A DNA stretch of 64,000 nt from Halichondria panicea (GCF_963675165.1 NC_087379.1:6967339-7031338); one strand, 5' to 3'. Shown: positions 24,312 through 37,290, counted from the stretch's first letter. The notes: generated by a model not told the origin, from the letters alone. Translations and numbers: made by a program.

Positions 24312-25313
24312 ATTAAACTATAATTATTTGTAATTACTTTATTCATGTGGCACACGCCACTATTCCAAAATCGCCTCTCATTTGACAAACAGTGACTCAT
24401 CAGGAATGAATCATTAATTATGCCTCGAGGCGTAGCCGCACGAGGGATACGGTACAGAGTAGCCTCGATTCTAGACTCGCAAGCCACTCCCTTTTCTCTG
24501 ATTGGACGGGGGCGGGAGAAAAGGGACTGGTGACTCTGGGCTAGCCTCGTTCCCAGGCCTTACTTTTTCTTGCTGTTGTCACTGTTCATCCACAAATCAT
24601 AAGGAAGACATAGTGAGGCAGCAAAGAAAGAAATGGGCGTACAGTTAAGAAAAAGTAAGGCCTGGTTTGGGAAATCGCGTGATCCACAAGGATTTTTATG
24701 AACGTGGGCGATATGTAGCCCACAATCGTGACGTAAGGTATTCTCCCACGCATTCAGAGTTTTATGTACTGAGACAACCACCAAGCTGTGCTGCAAGTCA
24801 GATCAGAGAACCAGCGTGGCCAGCTCTGGTGGCAGTAGCTACCTGCTATATGATAATGATGACTAAGCTATTCTTGATCTATACTATAGACTATAGCATG
24901 TAGAAAGACACAAGAAAAGGTGATAGTCTGATAGAATCTGAACACACAATTGCAAATTCAATCTAGACTAGTAGATCATCTAGCTAAGCCTAAGGTATAG
25001 CTAGCTATAGTGCTTGCAAACTTCCAGTTCCAAGTCCATGTCCAGCTTGCTGCTTTATTAGTAATAGATTTCTGCGTGGGCAGTCCAACATCTCTAGCTC
25101 AGCATGCCCACGCTCATTTTCACCCTTCTACCACCCTTCTACCCTCACGCGACTTCCCGATACAGGCTCTCCTTTTTTCTAACTCTACGTCTATTTCTTT
25201 CTTTATTCCTCCAATTAATACCGTATTTTATCTCATTGAACGATTAATACAGTATTTTATCTTATTGAACGATTGTGATAAAGAACAGAAAAAAAGGAGA
25301 GCCTGTGTAGATA
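24312..25313. other. Spacer with a short inverted repeat
   Basis: Positions 24552-24571 (CCCAGGCCTTACTTTTTCTT) pair with 24647-24669 as an inverted repeat. A second pair is CAGGCTCTCCTTTTTTCT (about 25164) with AGAAAAAAAGGAGAGCCTG (about 25288). No gene is visible. Confidence 0.5.
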
Positions 25314-25603
25314 GACTCGCAAGCCGTCACTGTTGCAGGCGAACAGTAGACTGGTCAAACTCCGTGTAGAGACTTGTGTTGCACAGTCAGCATATCAGAT
25401 AAGATTCTAAGTGGCTGCGGTTTTTGTGACGTCACTATACTGCTGCGCTACGTAGAGTTTTCTAGTGAAACGTCACTATCAACGATCTTACGGTAACCGC
25501 ATGCGGTTAGGTTGCCACAAATATCGTGGCAAACCTTACACAAGTCTCAACACGGAGTTTGACCAGTCTACTGTTCGCCTGCAACAGTGACGGCTTGCGA
25601 GTC
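25314..25603. mobile_element. Fold-back element with 65-bp near-perfect inverted arms
   Basis: Arm 25314-25378 (GACTCGCAAGCCGTCACTG...) and arm 25539-25603 are reverse complements with about one mismatch. They enclose a 160-bp loop that contains a GTGACGTCAC palindrome. No coding capacity is visible. The outer inverted pair at about 25164/25288 may belong to the same or a nested element. Confidence 0.8.
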
Positions 25604-26385
25604 TACTGTGTAGAGGCTAACTCTGGGCTACAGCTTGTGTAAATCAGGAATGCTATTAAATATTAATGTCACGTGCAAATTATCCAATTTATTCTGATGC
25701 GTCAAAAGCTAAAGACACACAGAAGACAAGTATACAGATCTATCTAGCCAGCCTTTTGATTTTATAGATCCTTGTACCAGTGTCTGTTGTGCCACAACTT
25801 GTGGATTAGCATGGAACAGCTGATGAACGTAGAAATCTTGGCAGTCCTTCTTTGAACCGAGGAGTGGCAGCGATTTAAGACAGCTTGTACAAGTCTGACT
25901 ACTCTCAATTCAACTGCTGCCCTCTGCCATTATCTGTCTTGTATTGTACAGGTTATTAAAAGCTTTAGGCAACCAATGACTTTCGGCTGCCAGTTCTCAT
26001 CACGTAAAACTAAAACAAGCTAATCTCTGCTGGTGTCTTAGATGACTATATCCTAGCTGAATGCCTGATGATGTTATTACTCCATCATCTTCTCTTTTCT
26101 AGCACTAGCATCCATTCTTAAACTGTAGCTAAGAAGCCCGCGATCACTTTTGCAGGCTACGCAATTCTACTTAACCTCACGCAATTTTTGGATCACGTGG
26201 AAAAATCAATGAATAATCTCTACCCAAATTCTGGTAGAGACACAAAATGTGTCCCAGAGTCACCACTCAGCCACTTTAGTACCCTCGCTACGCTCGGGAT
26301 ACTAAATCGGTGCCTTTGGGCTTCTAAATCCCATAGACACCTCCAAAACAGTGTCTAACTATTATTTAGTTAACCATAATTATAT
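25604..26385. other. Intergenic, no feature recognised
   Basis: AT-rich sequence with one small palindrome (AGTACCCTCGCTACGCTCGGGATACT-like, 26276-26306). I see no gene, RNA or transposon ends here. Confidence 0.35.
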
Positions 26386-29300
26386 AGCAAGTCTGCACTC
26401 AGTTCACTGCAATTGTAAGATACTGCCTTTGACTTCTCAGCATCACCTGCATGCGTGAAGTAGAAAAATATGTCACATAAAGCCAGTAGAATTATAACCA
26501 AGTATAAGAATAATTAAAGTGCGTATAGATTAGGTACATAACATCAGTCATAGCATGAACAAAGTAAGGTTGTTCCACCCCTCTCTCCACTGATAGCATT
26601 CACTAGTCTGTTGACAGGAGGTGGGGTTATTCACAGCATTGCAATGAAACTTAGGGGCGAAATAAGACATCACTAACGTTTATTCATCCATTCATAGCAT
26701 GAACAAAGTAAGGTTGTTCCACCCCCCTCTCCACTGATAGCATTCACGAGTCTGTTGACAGGAGGTGGGGTTATTCACAGCATTGCAATGAAACTTATAA
26801 TTATTATGGGGCGAAATAAGAAAAGCCTTTGCTGTGATCCATGACAAATGCCGAGTGCATAAAAAAGTACATAAGCCAAAAAGCAAAGAATTGTAGCTAC
26901 AGAAAGAGTCATATAACACAGATAGGACCAAGGGAAGAGTACGCTACTCCAATAGACTGTACACAGGAGGCAAACTCACTATTGCATGTAACCACAGCCA
27001 CTTGAGATACAACAATAACAATAACAATGCTGATAAGAAAAAGCAATGAATAAAATTAGTGGTAATCATCAACAGCATGTGGTTGTGACATAGGTTAGAC
27101 AGAATGCTTATAGTGCATACTCTTCCTAATGAACTCTCATTATAGTCGCTTTTACGCACAATTAAGTGTGCGAGACTATAATAATGCAAATGAGTTCTTG
27201 TTGTGCTATTATAGAGCAGCATCAATATTCGGGCCCATCAATTATCTCGTATAGAGAGCAGATTGAGAAGTTGTCTTCCACTGACAATACTCGTTGTAAG
27301 GGCTAAACAACAAAGCTTAATACGAAAGTTTAATTAAACTGCGTTGTCCTATATAATAATTATATCGATAGAACTGTTAGCTGAATAGGAACAGCTATAC
27401 AGCTGCAAGGCCGGCAGAGACAATATGCTACAAGGTGTCAGTATAGAATTAGGAGGGTGTGTGGCAATCGAAAATCGTTTTGTGCACAAGGAAATTTGGG
27501 ATTTTCGTAGCAGCAATTTTTAACTTGCAAAGTGGTAAATATAAAGTCCCCGTTCCGTTTACGTAGTAAATGCATAATACACTGATACAGCGCAAATTAA
27601 ACACTAAAAAGGACGCTCAAGATAAGAGCTTTTTTCTGTTATTAAATTTACTTTGGCCACCCATGCAGCTATAGTAATCACGACATTTTGCAGCTTGCTA
27701 GCTTTGCTACATGTAAGTTAGCTATAGCAGTTATGCTAAGTAGTGCAGTGAATGGTGCGTTCTATTTCTTGTTAGATCTATGTAGAACTATAGGCTATAA
27801 GCATAATTTAGCTGGGTATAACCATATAATATGTTACTAGAGGATTGTCGCTTTGCATTCAAAAACACAGCACATCACATTTGTAAAGTGCAATGGTATA
27901 TAGCAACAGTACAGTAAAATACGCTTTTAATACAGTATCAAAACGGAAACACTTTAAACGTACTACGTAAACGGAATGGGATAATTTATTATATTGACCG
28001 CTATATACGTATATAGGCAGATAACTATACTTGAAAGGGAACTATACTTGAGAGGGGCTTTAAGTCAAAGTATGGTATACTGTTGCAATTGTTTTTTTGG
28101 GCGAAGCCACTATACCCATTAAATTAAAACATTGTGGCAATACAGCAGCATAATAATACATACCTCGATACTTTACAGTGGTGTGGTCATACAAGAGTGT
28201 CCAGTATAATGCTCTCTCCAACACGTGTCACTTTCAACATCATCCTGCAATATGTTTTTTCACATCAATTCTTACAACAATAATTATAGTACCTTCAAAA
28301 AAGTACGACCACCATTTGAAAGAAATTTAGATGTGAGAGAGAATTAGGCGTATTTTTGCGAATGGCGTGGTTTCCCTCTGGGCAGTTGGCGTCTCACAAC
28401 TATAATGTATACACGTGAAAAGCAGTAGATCTAGTATGTACAATAATTATAAATGTACAATGTAATATTATATTGAAACATAGCATCAAGTATGTACAGC
28501 ATATAGCTAAGTAACTAGTCTAGCTACGATACTCGAGGTGACTAGGATTGTCTCTTTGTTTGTTTTTTGTGCAAAACGTATACTTGCAACGTGCAACGGT
28601 AAATTGCAACGCTTTTAGTACAGTGTAAATGTACTGGCGTACTACATAAACGAAACTTATATTGACCGCTTACTGCATCTATACAATAATAGTGCAATGT
28701 ACGCTATGACAAGTACAGTCGAAAACGGCAGTGGTTCTTGGTCAGACATGCATGCAATGGAACTAAGCTTTATGTGTTAATGAATAGCTATAGCGCTCCG
28801 GGCATTCACCGGGACCAGAATAGTCTCACAGTAAAGAAGCCAGAACTCAAGCGTGGCTGTATAGTGTGCATTTGATGTATCAAGCTTCAAAATGAAACTG
28901 TATTTAGCTAGCTTCAATGCATGTGTGTACAAGGTTTAATTTATACTTCTTAGCTTTTACCCAACTAAGCTTTTTACCATTTGAAAATCTGTCAAAACAA
29001 ATAATTTTTTGCTGAGGCTATCTATCCTAGCTAGCTGTAAACGCAGTGCCATGGCATCCAAGTGAAAATACACACACAAACAAACACACTTACTATAATA
29101 CCGTCTTTCTTCTAATTACAGCGCAGCACAAATAGAACAAGAAAAAACCATAATTCCAGTTTGGCACTTATAATATTATTTAGAGTGGTGCTTAGCAACG
29201 TAAAGTACTATAGTATAGCTGTTTCCATGAGGCTATCAGATCAGTTGTACATGTAGCCTCGAATTAAGGATGCGTTATTTCTAATTATGTAAGCGCTAGC

Positions 29301-29490
29301 AACTTGGCGCTTACTTGTTATGTGAATTTGGCCCTTCAATTAGAGTGGCGCTGTAATTAAATAACTCACTTATTGTGCTATGAAACTTGGGCAATATAGG
29401 CTTCAATTGGTCTCCACTTGCACTTTGTTTGAGCCCCATTCAACCTTTTACTTGCTTGTCCTTCCTGCATATTATATTGTAGAGTTATTA

Positions 29491-29710
29491 CAGGGTGTCA
29501 TACAGGATTTTAAAGTAGAGGGGGGAAATATAAGGCATTCCTTTAAGCTAAAAAAAGTCAACTGCATGTTATTTCAATACCCTGGTTAGTATACAGGCTA
29601 TAGATACTCAGTCATACACCATTACTAAATACCTGAATGCAAATGCTAGGGGGGGAGGGGGGGTTGGAGCCAGAGGGGGATACTCCCCCTGTGTACTGTA
29701 TGACACCCTG
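29491..29710. mobile_element. MITE with CAGGGTGTCATACAG termini
   Basis: CAGGGTGTCATACAG at 29491-29505 is inverted at 29696-29710 (CTGTATGACACCCTG). The right terminus is partly repeated at about 29742-29770. In the sibling block the repeated terminus is present three times (40972-41150). Confidence 0.7.
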
Positions 29711-30182
29711 GTACAATAAGCAATGGCTGTGCAATCAGATGCTCCCCTGTGTACTGTATGACACCTGGTACAATAACAATAGCTGTAATTACATTGTACA
29801 GCATTGTTCAGCATGTTGAGGGAAACTTACCTAGTTCCACAGTTTTGTCAAACAGCTCTCAAACCATGTCTAAACTCAACTTCTTTTTTTCTTTGCAAGA
29901 ACAAAAAAAATCTTTGTTGCTGTGCATGTTGTGAAACAGCGGTGATATGCAGCAGCTGCACATCTGTTGTACTGCATGCCCTTATTTGGTACTGAAAACA
30001 GCACACTGTGCTGAATTAGCATGTGTACCTGTTTCAGCACACCCATTACGTTTAGCACAGTCCATTTAGCACATTAATCGAACATCAAAATTACAAGCCA
30101 TGAAAAAGCACACCAATACAACCACGTAGGCTGTGCTATATGCCTACAAACTGTTTAGCACACCACGATCGATGCTAATATA

Positions 30183-30625
30183 CCGTATAGCGGGTATATT
30201 TCGAAGTTATAAATGTTCGCAGTTTTCGTGGATTGAGCCAGTACCGCGAAAATTTACACCCACGAAAATTTATATCTTATTGAATAGTAGGCGTGTTCAG
30301 TATTATTGACCACACCTATCTACAATAAGAGGAAAGAAAAGAGACAAGGACGCCGGTATAGCCAGCTAGCTTGCTCTACGTCTACTGTATCCCCTGACCA
30401 TGGCCTGCATAGCAAACGTTCTGCTAGAGGTGGAGGACATAGTGCCTCACCGATTCATACAGGCTAGGCCTGGATTCGAGGCTAACGGTGTGGAGGTACA
30501 GCTGCAAGTTGATGTGCGCATGCGCCAAAAGGCTGAAACTCAGACCACGAAAATAAACTCCGCGAAATCTTTTGTAGAGGTCCATCCGCGAAAATTTATA
30601 CCCTCGAAATATACCCGCTATACGG
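30183..30625. mobile_element. TA-flanked mariner-like MITE (TACCGTATAGCGGGTA family)
   Basis: The ends CCGTATAGCGGGTATATTTC and GAAATATACCCGCTATACGG are inverted. They are followed inward by TTATAAATGTTCGC-like and GCGAAAATTTATA blocks, giving arms of about 40 bp. TA flanks both sides (30181-30182, 30626-30627). Contains a CCTGGATTCGAGGCTA motif and no transposase. Confidence 0.82.
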
Positions 30626-30858
30626 TAGCACACGCTCAGGGTCTAAAACAGCACACCTCTTTTCTCTGTGTATGGGGAGGTACAGAACTGTGAATGTTGT
30701 AAAACCTCTCACTTGACAAACAGTAACTCATCAGGTATGCACACAACTACATGTACATAATTATAGTTATGTGAATACGTTGATGGCTAGAAACGTTTCA
30801 TCCCAGAGCTAAACACTGCACAGTAGTAATTTAAGTTGGTTAGTGATGGCTTACGTAC

Positions 30859-30999
30859 GTCAGTAGGGGTAACCCTATAGGCGGAGGTACACCTCTGCAG
30901 CTCAAGTGAAGATGACTTGGGAGTTGACCACTTCAACACAACATCCTTTGTTGAGGAGTCCTTCTTTGTGGAGGATATCACCGACAGTCCATACATAAC
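30859..30999 (-). pseudogene. INTS13 exon 7 relic (array unit 3)
   Basis: Nearly identical to parent exon 7 but with a 4-base insertion right after the acceptor (GTTATGTATGG for GTTATGG), which shifts the frame. The same insertion is in the relic at 42036-42178, marking the two as sister copies. Confidence 0.85.
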
Positions 31000-31354
31000 C
31001 TGCATACACAAGAATGGTAAAACATAAAAGCATAGAAATAAATAAGTTGAAATAGTATAAATCAGACATTATAGGTCTATAACTTAAACACACCAAACTA
31101 TATGTCATGAAATTACATACATGCAGTAATGACATTGCATGCATGTATACATGTCAAATTAGTTCATGCACGCTACTTTATGGATTTTGGTTCATTGTCA
31201 ATAAATTTATCTCCACAACAACAACAGCAAATGCACACACACACAGATGTAGAGTGTTCGTTCATTCATGATCTAGTAATGGTGCAACACTGCAGGGAGA
31301 GAGAAACACATCATGTTAATCACTAATCTCAAAGTATGCACTTGCTGAAACTAC

Positions 31355-32848
31355 TTACTTGCTAGTTCTCAAGTTCTTGTAAAGCTCAATCTTTGATTCA
31401 CCATAGCTACGGCCGGCAAACTCTTGATGACAGCCATCAGCCGCGACACATTTCCTGTTTGTCCACATCGACAATAATGAGTCTCCAGGTTTAGCGAGTG
31501 TGGGCAGTCCTCCGTCCACCAGTGGGTGTGGTCTGTGACCTTCCTGTGTCCTCATGTTCCACTTATAGTCTGAGCCATTGACTGACCTTCCACCTCTATC
31601 GTTGGAGTGCCTATAATAGCAACAATCAATTATTTAGAGTGTCTCAAAATATCCCCCCCCCCCCCCTGTCTCATAATGCATAACTATAAGCTACAGAGAG
31701 TATATGCCAGTGCTGTATATAGACATTACTTGCATATTTGGGAGATATAATTATAGCAAGTTGATATAGCGTTAACGTTAGAGGATATACCCCCTAAGTC
31801 CCTAACCTAACAGCATTCAGTTTCAAAGAAGCATTCCATAACTAATTAGCAGGAATGTGCCACAACATTCATACACTCACTTTTCTACATCCCTCCAGTT
31901 TGAAGAACTCTCAGTGGCTGTACTGCCATTCTCTGTGTGTGTGTGGGGGGGGTAATAGTGAAGGTCGTGTCTCACACTAACCCCTCCTACCTGTCTTGAC
32001 GGGAGGTGTTTTCCTGGGCAGCTGCATGCTTGGACAACGGGAGGTCATCTGAAGGAGGAACTCTAGCAAGTGACGATGCCTCTCAGAGTTGGAGCTGTAC
32101 ATGTGTGCCAAGTCCTCTAGCTCTGACCACAGACTGCGATACTGTTCATCTCTGAAGGGGGAGGGGGAGATTAGTGTTCACCCTGTCATTATGTCATTAT
32201 GTCATTATGTCACGAGTACGTTACAATAGCTGGCAGGTCATGTGATAGAGTATACCTCTTAACCCCTTTGTTCCTGCCACCAGTCGGTATTGACAGCGGC
32301 TCGTTGGCTTTCTCTTTCTCATATAATTGAGTGATCACCTGATAAAAATGTGATGACACAATTAATGTGACAGAATAAATACGAACATGAGTAGCATGGA
32401 ACTTAATTGGTGACCTTAAAAAAGGGTCAGTTTTTATAAAGATCGGAGGTTTAGTTATCAAGAATGTGCTACACGTTGTTATAAGGCAACGATATACATG
32501 ATGTGGGTTTCGGCCACGGTAAACAGAGGTGACCTTTTGTAGAGGCATTTTACAAACTGCTCATTTGGTATAACCTGTACTTTATATCACAGTTGGCCGC
32601 TAATTTAATGGGGTGTGACATGTTTGCTCACCTGTCTGCATTGCTCCAGCTGTGGGTCTGACATGGTCTCTTGTTTGATTAGAGCCGGTAGACAGTCCAG
32701 CTCCTATAGAGAGAAACAGTCAGTAAAAGCCTCTAATTAGAGCGGGGCCGGGGTAGCTAACCTGTGTGAGTGTGTAGATGAGTGTGTCTGCGTAGACCAT
32801 GGGCCAGTGACGAGTGGCGTGTTCCAACTTGCTCAGAGCTGTGCGTGT

Positions 32849-32916
<68 letters not shown>

Positions 32917-33161
32917 AATGTATACAGTCAAACAATTATACCACACTCTGCACATGCAGAGCCTGAGGCACACATGTATAGAAGGGAAACTACCAGTCAT
33001 ACACATAACTATTGTATGTACCACTTGGCTATCAAACAGTTTACTACTGGATGTTCGTTATGGACACTCACCGATCTGCTCCGGGTAAACCTTGGGTATC
33101 TTTGTCCTGTCCACTGGAGTGGGGGTCAGTGAGTTCCCCTTGACTATAGCTCACTGAAGTC
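31355..33161 (-). pseudogene. INTS13 partial copy, exons 10-16 (array unit 4)
   Basis: Exon equivalents are e10 33072-33161 (2 extra bases), e11 32762-32838, e12 32632-32703, e13 32256-32338, e14 31991-32151, e15 31881-31932 and e16 31355-31595. All but exon 10 have parental length and open frames, including the QEFAGRSYGESKIELYKNL C-terminus. The upstream end is a recombination joint at about 33170, where exon 10 flank (CTGCATGTGA) fuses to intron 12/exon 13 border sequence (CCACCTGATAAG). With no start or exons 1-9 it is a pseudogene, though its last six exons look undamaged. Confidence 0.88.
32850..32914. repeat. GT/CA microsatellite at the exon 11 acceptor of unit 4
   Basis: About 65 bp of pure TG (CA before the acceptor in transcript sense). 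A related run of about 45 bp lies at 33759-33803 in unit 5. Confidence 0.92.
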
Positions 33162-33559
33162 CTGCATGTGACCACCTGATAAGAAATGTACAACTACCCA
33201 GTAGCTAAGGTAGGCGAAGTATCAAGTAGCTAAGGTGAACTAATAGTAACGCTCAGGGCCACCGTAGAAATGTGATGCTACAAATAACGTGATAGAATAA
33301 ATATGAAGCAATAAATTAATGCATGGAACTTAAAAATTGGTCACCTTAAAAAATGGTCAGTTTTTATAAAGATTCGAGGTCTTGGTGTCTAGTCTTGGTG
33401 TCTAGTTATCAAGAATGCCTTATAAGGCACTGATATACCGCCATGGTAAACAGAGGTGACCTTTTGTAGAGGCATTTAGTTGCACACAAACTGCTCATTT
33501 GGTAACCTGTACTTTATATCACAGTTGGCCGCTAATTTAATGGGGTGTCACATGCTCAC

Positions 33560-33763
33560 CTGTCTGCATTGCTCCAGCTGTGGGTCTGACATGGTCTCTT
33601 GTTTGATTAGAGCCGGTAGACAGTCCAGCTCCTATAGAGAGAAGTAGTCAGTAAAAGCTATAATTAGAGCGGGCCCGGGGTAGCTAACCATAGATGAGTG
33701 TGTCTGCGTAGACCATGGCCAGTGACGAGTGGCGTGTTCCAACTTGCTCAGAGCTGTGCGTGC

Positions 33764-33803
<40 letters not shown>

Positions 33804-34683
33804 ATGAGAGGTCAAACAACTAACTGCACATGCAGAGCCTGAGGCACGTGCACACATAGAAGGGAAACTACTAGTCATACACATATCACACATTTATCAT
33901 ACACTAAATCACGTTATTCCTTCAAAAACAGGTCTGATTTGACAAAGATTTGGACCCGAAAATCAAACGCTGTTTTAGCACACCAGTTATAGCACTATAC
34001 TAAACAGCTACTAAATGCATTTGTTCGTTAGGACACTCACCAATCTGCTCCGGGTAGACCTTGGGTATCTTTGTCCTGTCCACTAGCTGGAGTAGGGGCC
34101 AGTGAGTTCTCCTTGACCAGCTCACTGAAGTCCTGCATGTGAGTCAAAACACGTCAGTGTAGCAATAATGGCTGTCTGTAATCCATGCAGCTATTATAGG
34201 ATTTACACAACTATAAACTTAAAACTGATATGTGCATATTGCCATGCCACTTGCCGATATCCGATAGTCAGTGATGCGACCACCCCAGCCCTCGCTGATT
34301 GAGGGGGGGTCATCAAGGTGGGGTATCGTGGATGGTATACAGTGCAGGAAGATCACTCCTGGAGGGGCACATACATTAACAAGAGTAGATACTCTTGACA
34401 GAAATTAAATACTAAAATCAAAAATTGCTCTCAATGGGCTATAATAATTATAGTACGTCATTAATGACATCAACAACAAAATGTACATATACAACAAATG
34501 TTCCATTACAATTAGCCCCCACCCCCCCCCAATATCTTCAAGAGGCTGAGGTGTGAGTACCTGAGTGGCTGGTGAGGACGTGGGAGATAATTTTGATAGA
34601 GTGCTCTTCCTGGGTTGCTCTAGTAACACGGCTTTACCAGACAGCAAAAAGTTGATAAGGCAGATGGTGGGACGACTGGTTAC
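33560..34683 (-). pseudogene. INTS13 partial copy, exons 8-12 (array unit 5)
   Basis: Exon equivalents are e8 34561-34683 (2 extra bases, frameshift after RKST), e9 34255-34358 (GC donor), e10 34041-34132 (4-base AGCT insertion), e11 33689-33753 (donor-side deletion plus one lost base) and e12 33560-33631. Exons 13-16 are replaced by the joint to unit 4. Upstream it abuts exon 15 of unit 6 across about 65 bp, so a whole exon 16, intergenic spacer, exon 7 and helical gene were deleted between units 6 and 5. Confidence 0.85.
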
Positions 34684-34748
34684 CTGTGTGCGTGTGGGGG
34701 AGGGGGAGGGGGGGTCATTGCAATTGCACTCATAGAATCGCCACTCAC

Positions 34749-36735
34749 TTTTCGACATCCCTCCAATTTGAAGAACTCTCAGTGGCTGTACTGCCATTCT
34801 CTGTGTGTGGGGAAGGGGGGGCAATAGTGAAGGTCGTGTCTCACACTAACCTCTCCTACGTACCTGTCTTGACGGGAGGTGTTTTCCTGGGCAGCTGCAT
34901 GCTCGGACAGCGGGAGGTCATCTGAAGGAGGAACTCTAGCAAGTGACGGTGCATGCCTCTCAGAGTCAGTTGGAGCTGTACGTGTGTGCCAAGTCCTCTA
35001 GCTCCGACCACAGACTACAATACTGTTCATCTCTGAAGGGGAGGGGGAGATTAGTGTTCACCCTGTCATTATAATATGTCACTATATGAGTACGTTACAA
35101 TGCACCAGCTGGCAGGTCATGTGATAGAGTACCTCTTAACCCCTTTGTTCCTGCCACCAGTCGGTATTGACAGCGGCTCGTTGGCTTTCTCTTTCTCATA
35201 TATCTGAGTGATCACCTGATAAGAAATGTGATGACACAATTATAAATACGAAGTGATTAATGCATGGAACTTGAAATTGGTCACCTTAAAAAAAGGGTCA
35301 GTTTTTATAAAGATTCGAGGTTTTGGTGTTTAGTTATCAAGAATGCATGTCTACACCTAGGTTTTGGCCAAGGTAAACAGAGGTGACCTTTTGTAGAGGC
35401 ATTTAGTTGCACACAAACTGCTCATTTGGTAACCTGTACTTTATATCACAATTGGCCGCTAATTTAATGGAGTGTCACATGTTTGCTCACCTGTCTGCAT
35501 TGCTCCAGCTGTGGGTCTGACATGGTCTCTTGTTTGATTAGAGCCGGTAGACAGTCCAGCTCCTATAGAGAGAAACAGTCAGTAAAAGCCTCTAATTAGA
35601 GCGGGGCTGGGGTAGCTAACCTGTGTGAGTGTGTAGATGAGTGTGTCTGCGTAGACCATGGGCCAGTGACGAGTGGCGTGTTCCAACTTGCTCAGAGCTG
35701 TGCGTGTGTGTGTGGGAGGGAATGTACAGTCAAACAATTACCACACTCTGCACATGCAGAGCCTGAGGCACACATGTATAGAATGGAAACTTCCAGTCAT
35801 ATACACGTAAACACATATCATAATTATGTACATATAAAAATCACCATGTCAACGATGTATACTCATTATGTGCTTACATATACTATAGCTAGCTGTACTC
35901 TCACCATAATACTCTTAGTGATTTAGTTGGACGTTATTTCCTAACACAAGTTATGGCCTCAGAAAAATAGCTCCAAAAAACAGGTCTAATCAAAACATCA
36001 CGCTCTAATTTGGGCCTGAAAATTCAAACGCTGTTTTAAGCACACCATGTTGTAGCACTATACTAAACAGCTACTAAATACATTTGTTCGTTATGGAACT
36101 CACCGATCTGCTCCGGGTAGACCTTGGGTATCTTTGTCCTGTCCACTGGAGTGGGGGCCAGTGAGTTCTCCTTGACCAACTCACTGAAGTCCTGCATGTG
36201 AGTCAAAACACGTGCAGCAATAATGGCTGTCTGTAATCCATGCAGCTATTATAGGATTTACACAACTATAAACTTAAAACTGAGATGAGATGTGCATATT
36301 GCCATGCCACTTGCCAATATCCGATAGTCAGTGATGCGACCACCCCAACCCTCGCTGATTGAGGGGGGGTCATCAAGGTGGGGTCTCGTGGACGGTATAC
36401 AGTGGAGGGAGGGGCACAGTACATATGCACATGTTAACAAAAGTAATGCACTGGACAGTATTAGTTATCCAATCTCAAGTCAAAAATTGGTCTCAATAAT
36501 TATATGAGCTGTAATAATTCTAGTACGTACCTCATGACAAAATGCACATATCGAAATGTACACACAATTTTTCATTACAATTAGCCTCCCCCCCCCTCAA
36601 TATCTTCTGGGTACCTGAGTGGCTGGTGAGGACGTGGGAGATGATTTTGGTAGTGGTCTTCCTGGGTTGCTCTAGTAATACGGCTTTACCAGACAGTACA
36701 AAGTTGATCAGGCAGATGGTGGGACGACTGGTTAC
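34749..36735 (-). pseudogene. INTS13 partial copy, exons 8-15 (array unit 6)
   Basis: Exon equivalents are e8 36615-36735, e9 36315-36408, e10 36104-36191, e11 35621-35697, e12 35491-35562, e13 35133-35215, e14 34864-35032 (8 extra bases in two 4-base insertions) and e15 34749-34800. Exon 9 has the same acceptor deletion as unit 3 and a GC donor. Exon 16 is missing. Its exon 7 is the relic at 42036-42178. Confidence 0.87.
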
Positions 36736-37244
36736 CTGTGTGTGTGTGTGTAAGGGGTGGGTGGTGGGGAAGTGGGTTATGTGATGAAACACCTGACAAC
36801 GTTGACTAGGTAGCCCTATAGTAAAATACCAGTATAACGTCTGGTTTGACGTCTGGATATCACATGTCAGGTGTTTCATTTTGTCTATAAAGTCACTATT
36901 AATTTTGTATTTGTTTTTATTACTTTTTGTCCTGATGAATCGCTCAATGCGAGGAAAAACTTTGACAATAAAAAAACAATAAAACAAATTGAAAGTGAAT
37001 CTATATAGCCATAGCCTTAGCCAGCTCACAGCTATTTACCTAAAGTACAATTATTATAATCGGTGGAAGGCTATCATCTCAGCTAGTTCTTGTACAGATA
37101 AAACATTTTTATTTGGCAGTATAATTATAATTATGACAAAATAATGTTAAATAATGAGCAAAATAAACCTATGCGTCCTTGAAAACATAGTAAAACTAAC
37201 ACTTACGTATGCGATCAAAGTGTCTACATGTCAGTATGTTGTGC

Positions 37245-37290
37245 TGTTCCCACCTAGCTCTAGGTCAACACAAGTTCCATTTCTGTCCAT
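37245..37290 (-). pseudogene. Remnant of a sixth helical-family gene (first codons only)
   Basis: The minus strand from 37290 reads about 15 codons matching the family N-terminus (MDRNGTCVDLELGGN, compare MDKNGTCVDLDKN in copy B). The 5' flank (about 37291-37440, with AACAAACTCTATTAATCAATG) also matches that of D and E. The remainder of the gene is deleted. It sits at the expected place in unit 6, between exon 7 and exon 8. Confidence 0.7.

Larger units (their letters stand above)
26386..30650. repeat. Duplicated block of about 4.2 kb, copy 1
   Basis: The sequence matches 37659-41855 almost base for base, with scattered substitutions and small indels. It contains an internal tandem duplication of about 130 bp (TTCATAGCATGAACAAAGTAAGG... 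at 26557 and 26693). An imperfect stem-loop lies at 27135-27200 (AATGAACTCTCATTATAG... against ...AATGCAAATGAGTTC). A MITE (29491-29710) and a TA-flanked MITE (30183-30625) complete it. No convincing coding region is present in either copy. In both places the block lies between an INTS13 exon 7 relic and the helical gene or its remnant, and it is absent from units 0-2 and the parent, so it entered intron 7 before the last unit duplication. Confidence 0.85.

Noticed and set aside
30902-31144. A frame reading VGDILHKEGLLNKGCCVEVVNSQVIFT-type sequence over the exon 7 relic
   Set aside because: It looks protein-like, but the INTS13 match (DVVLKWSTP, LELQRCTSAYRV) is in another frame and phase agreement with exons 6 and 8 in the parent proves that other frame.
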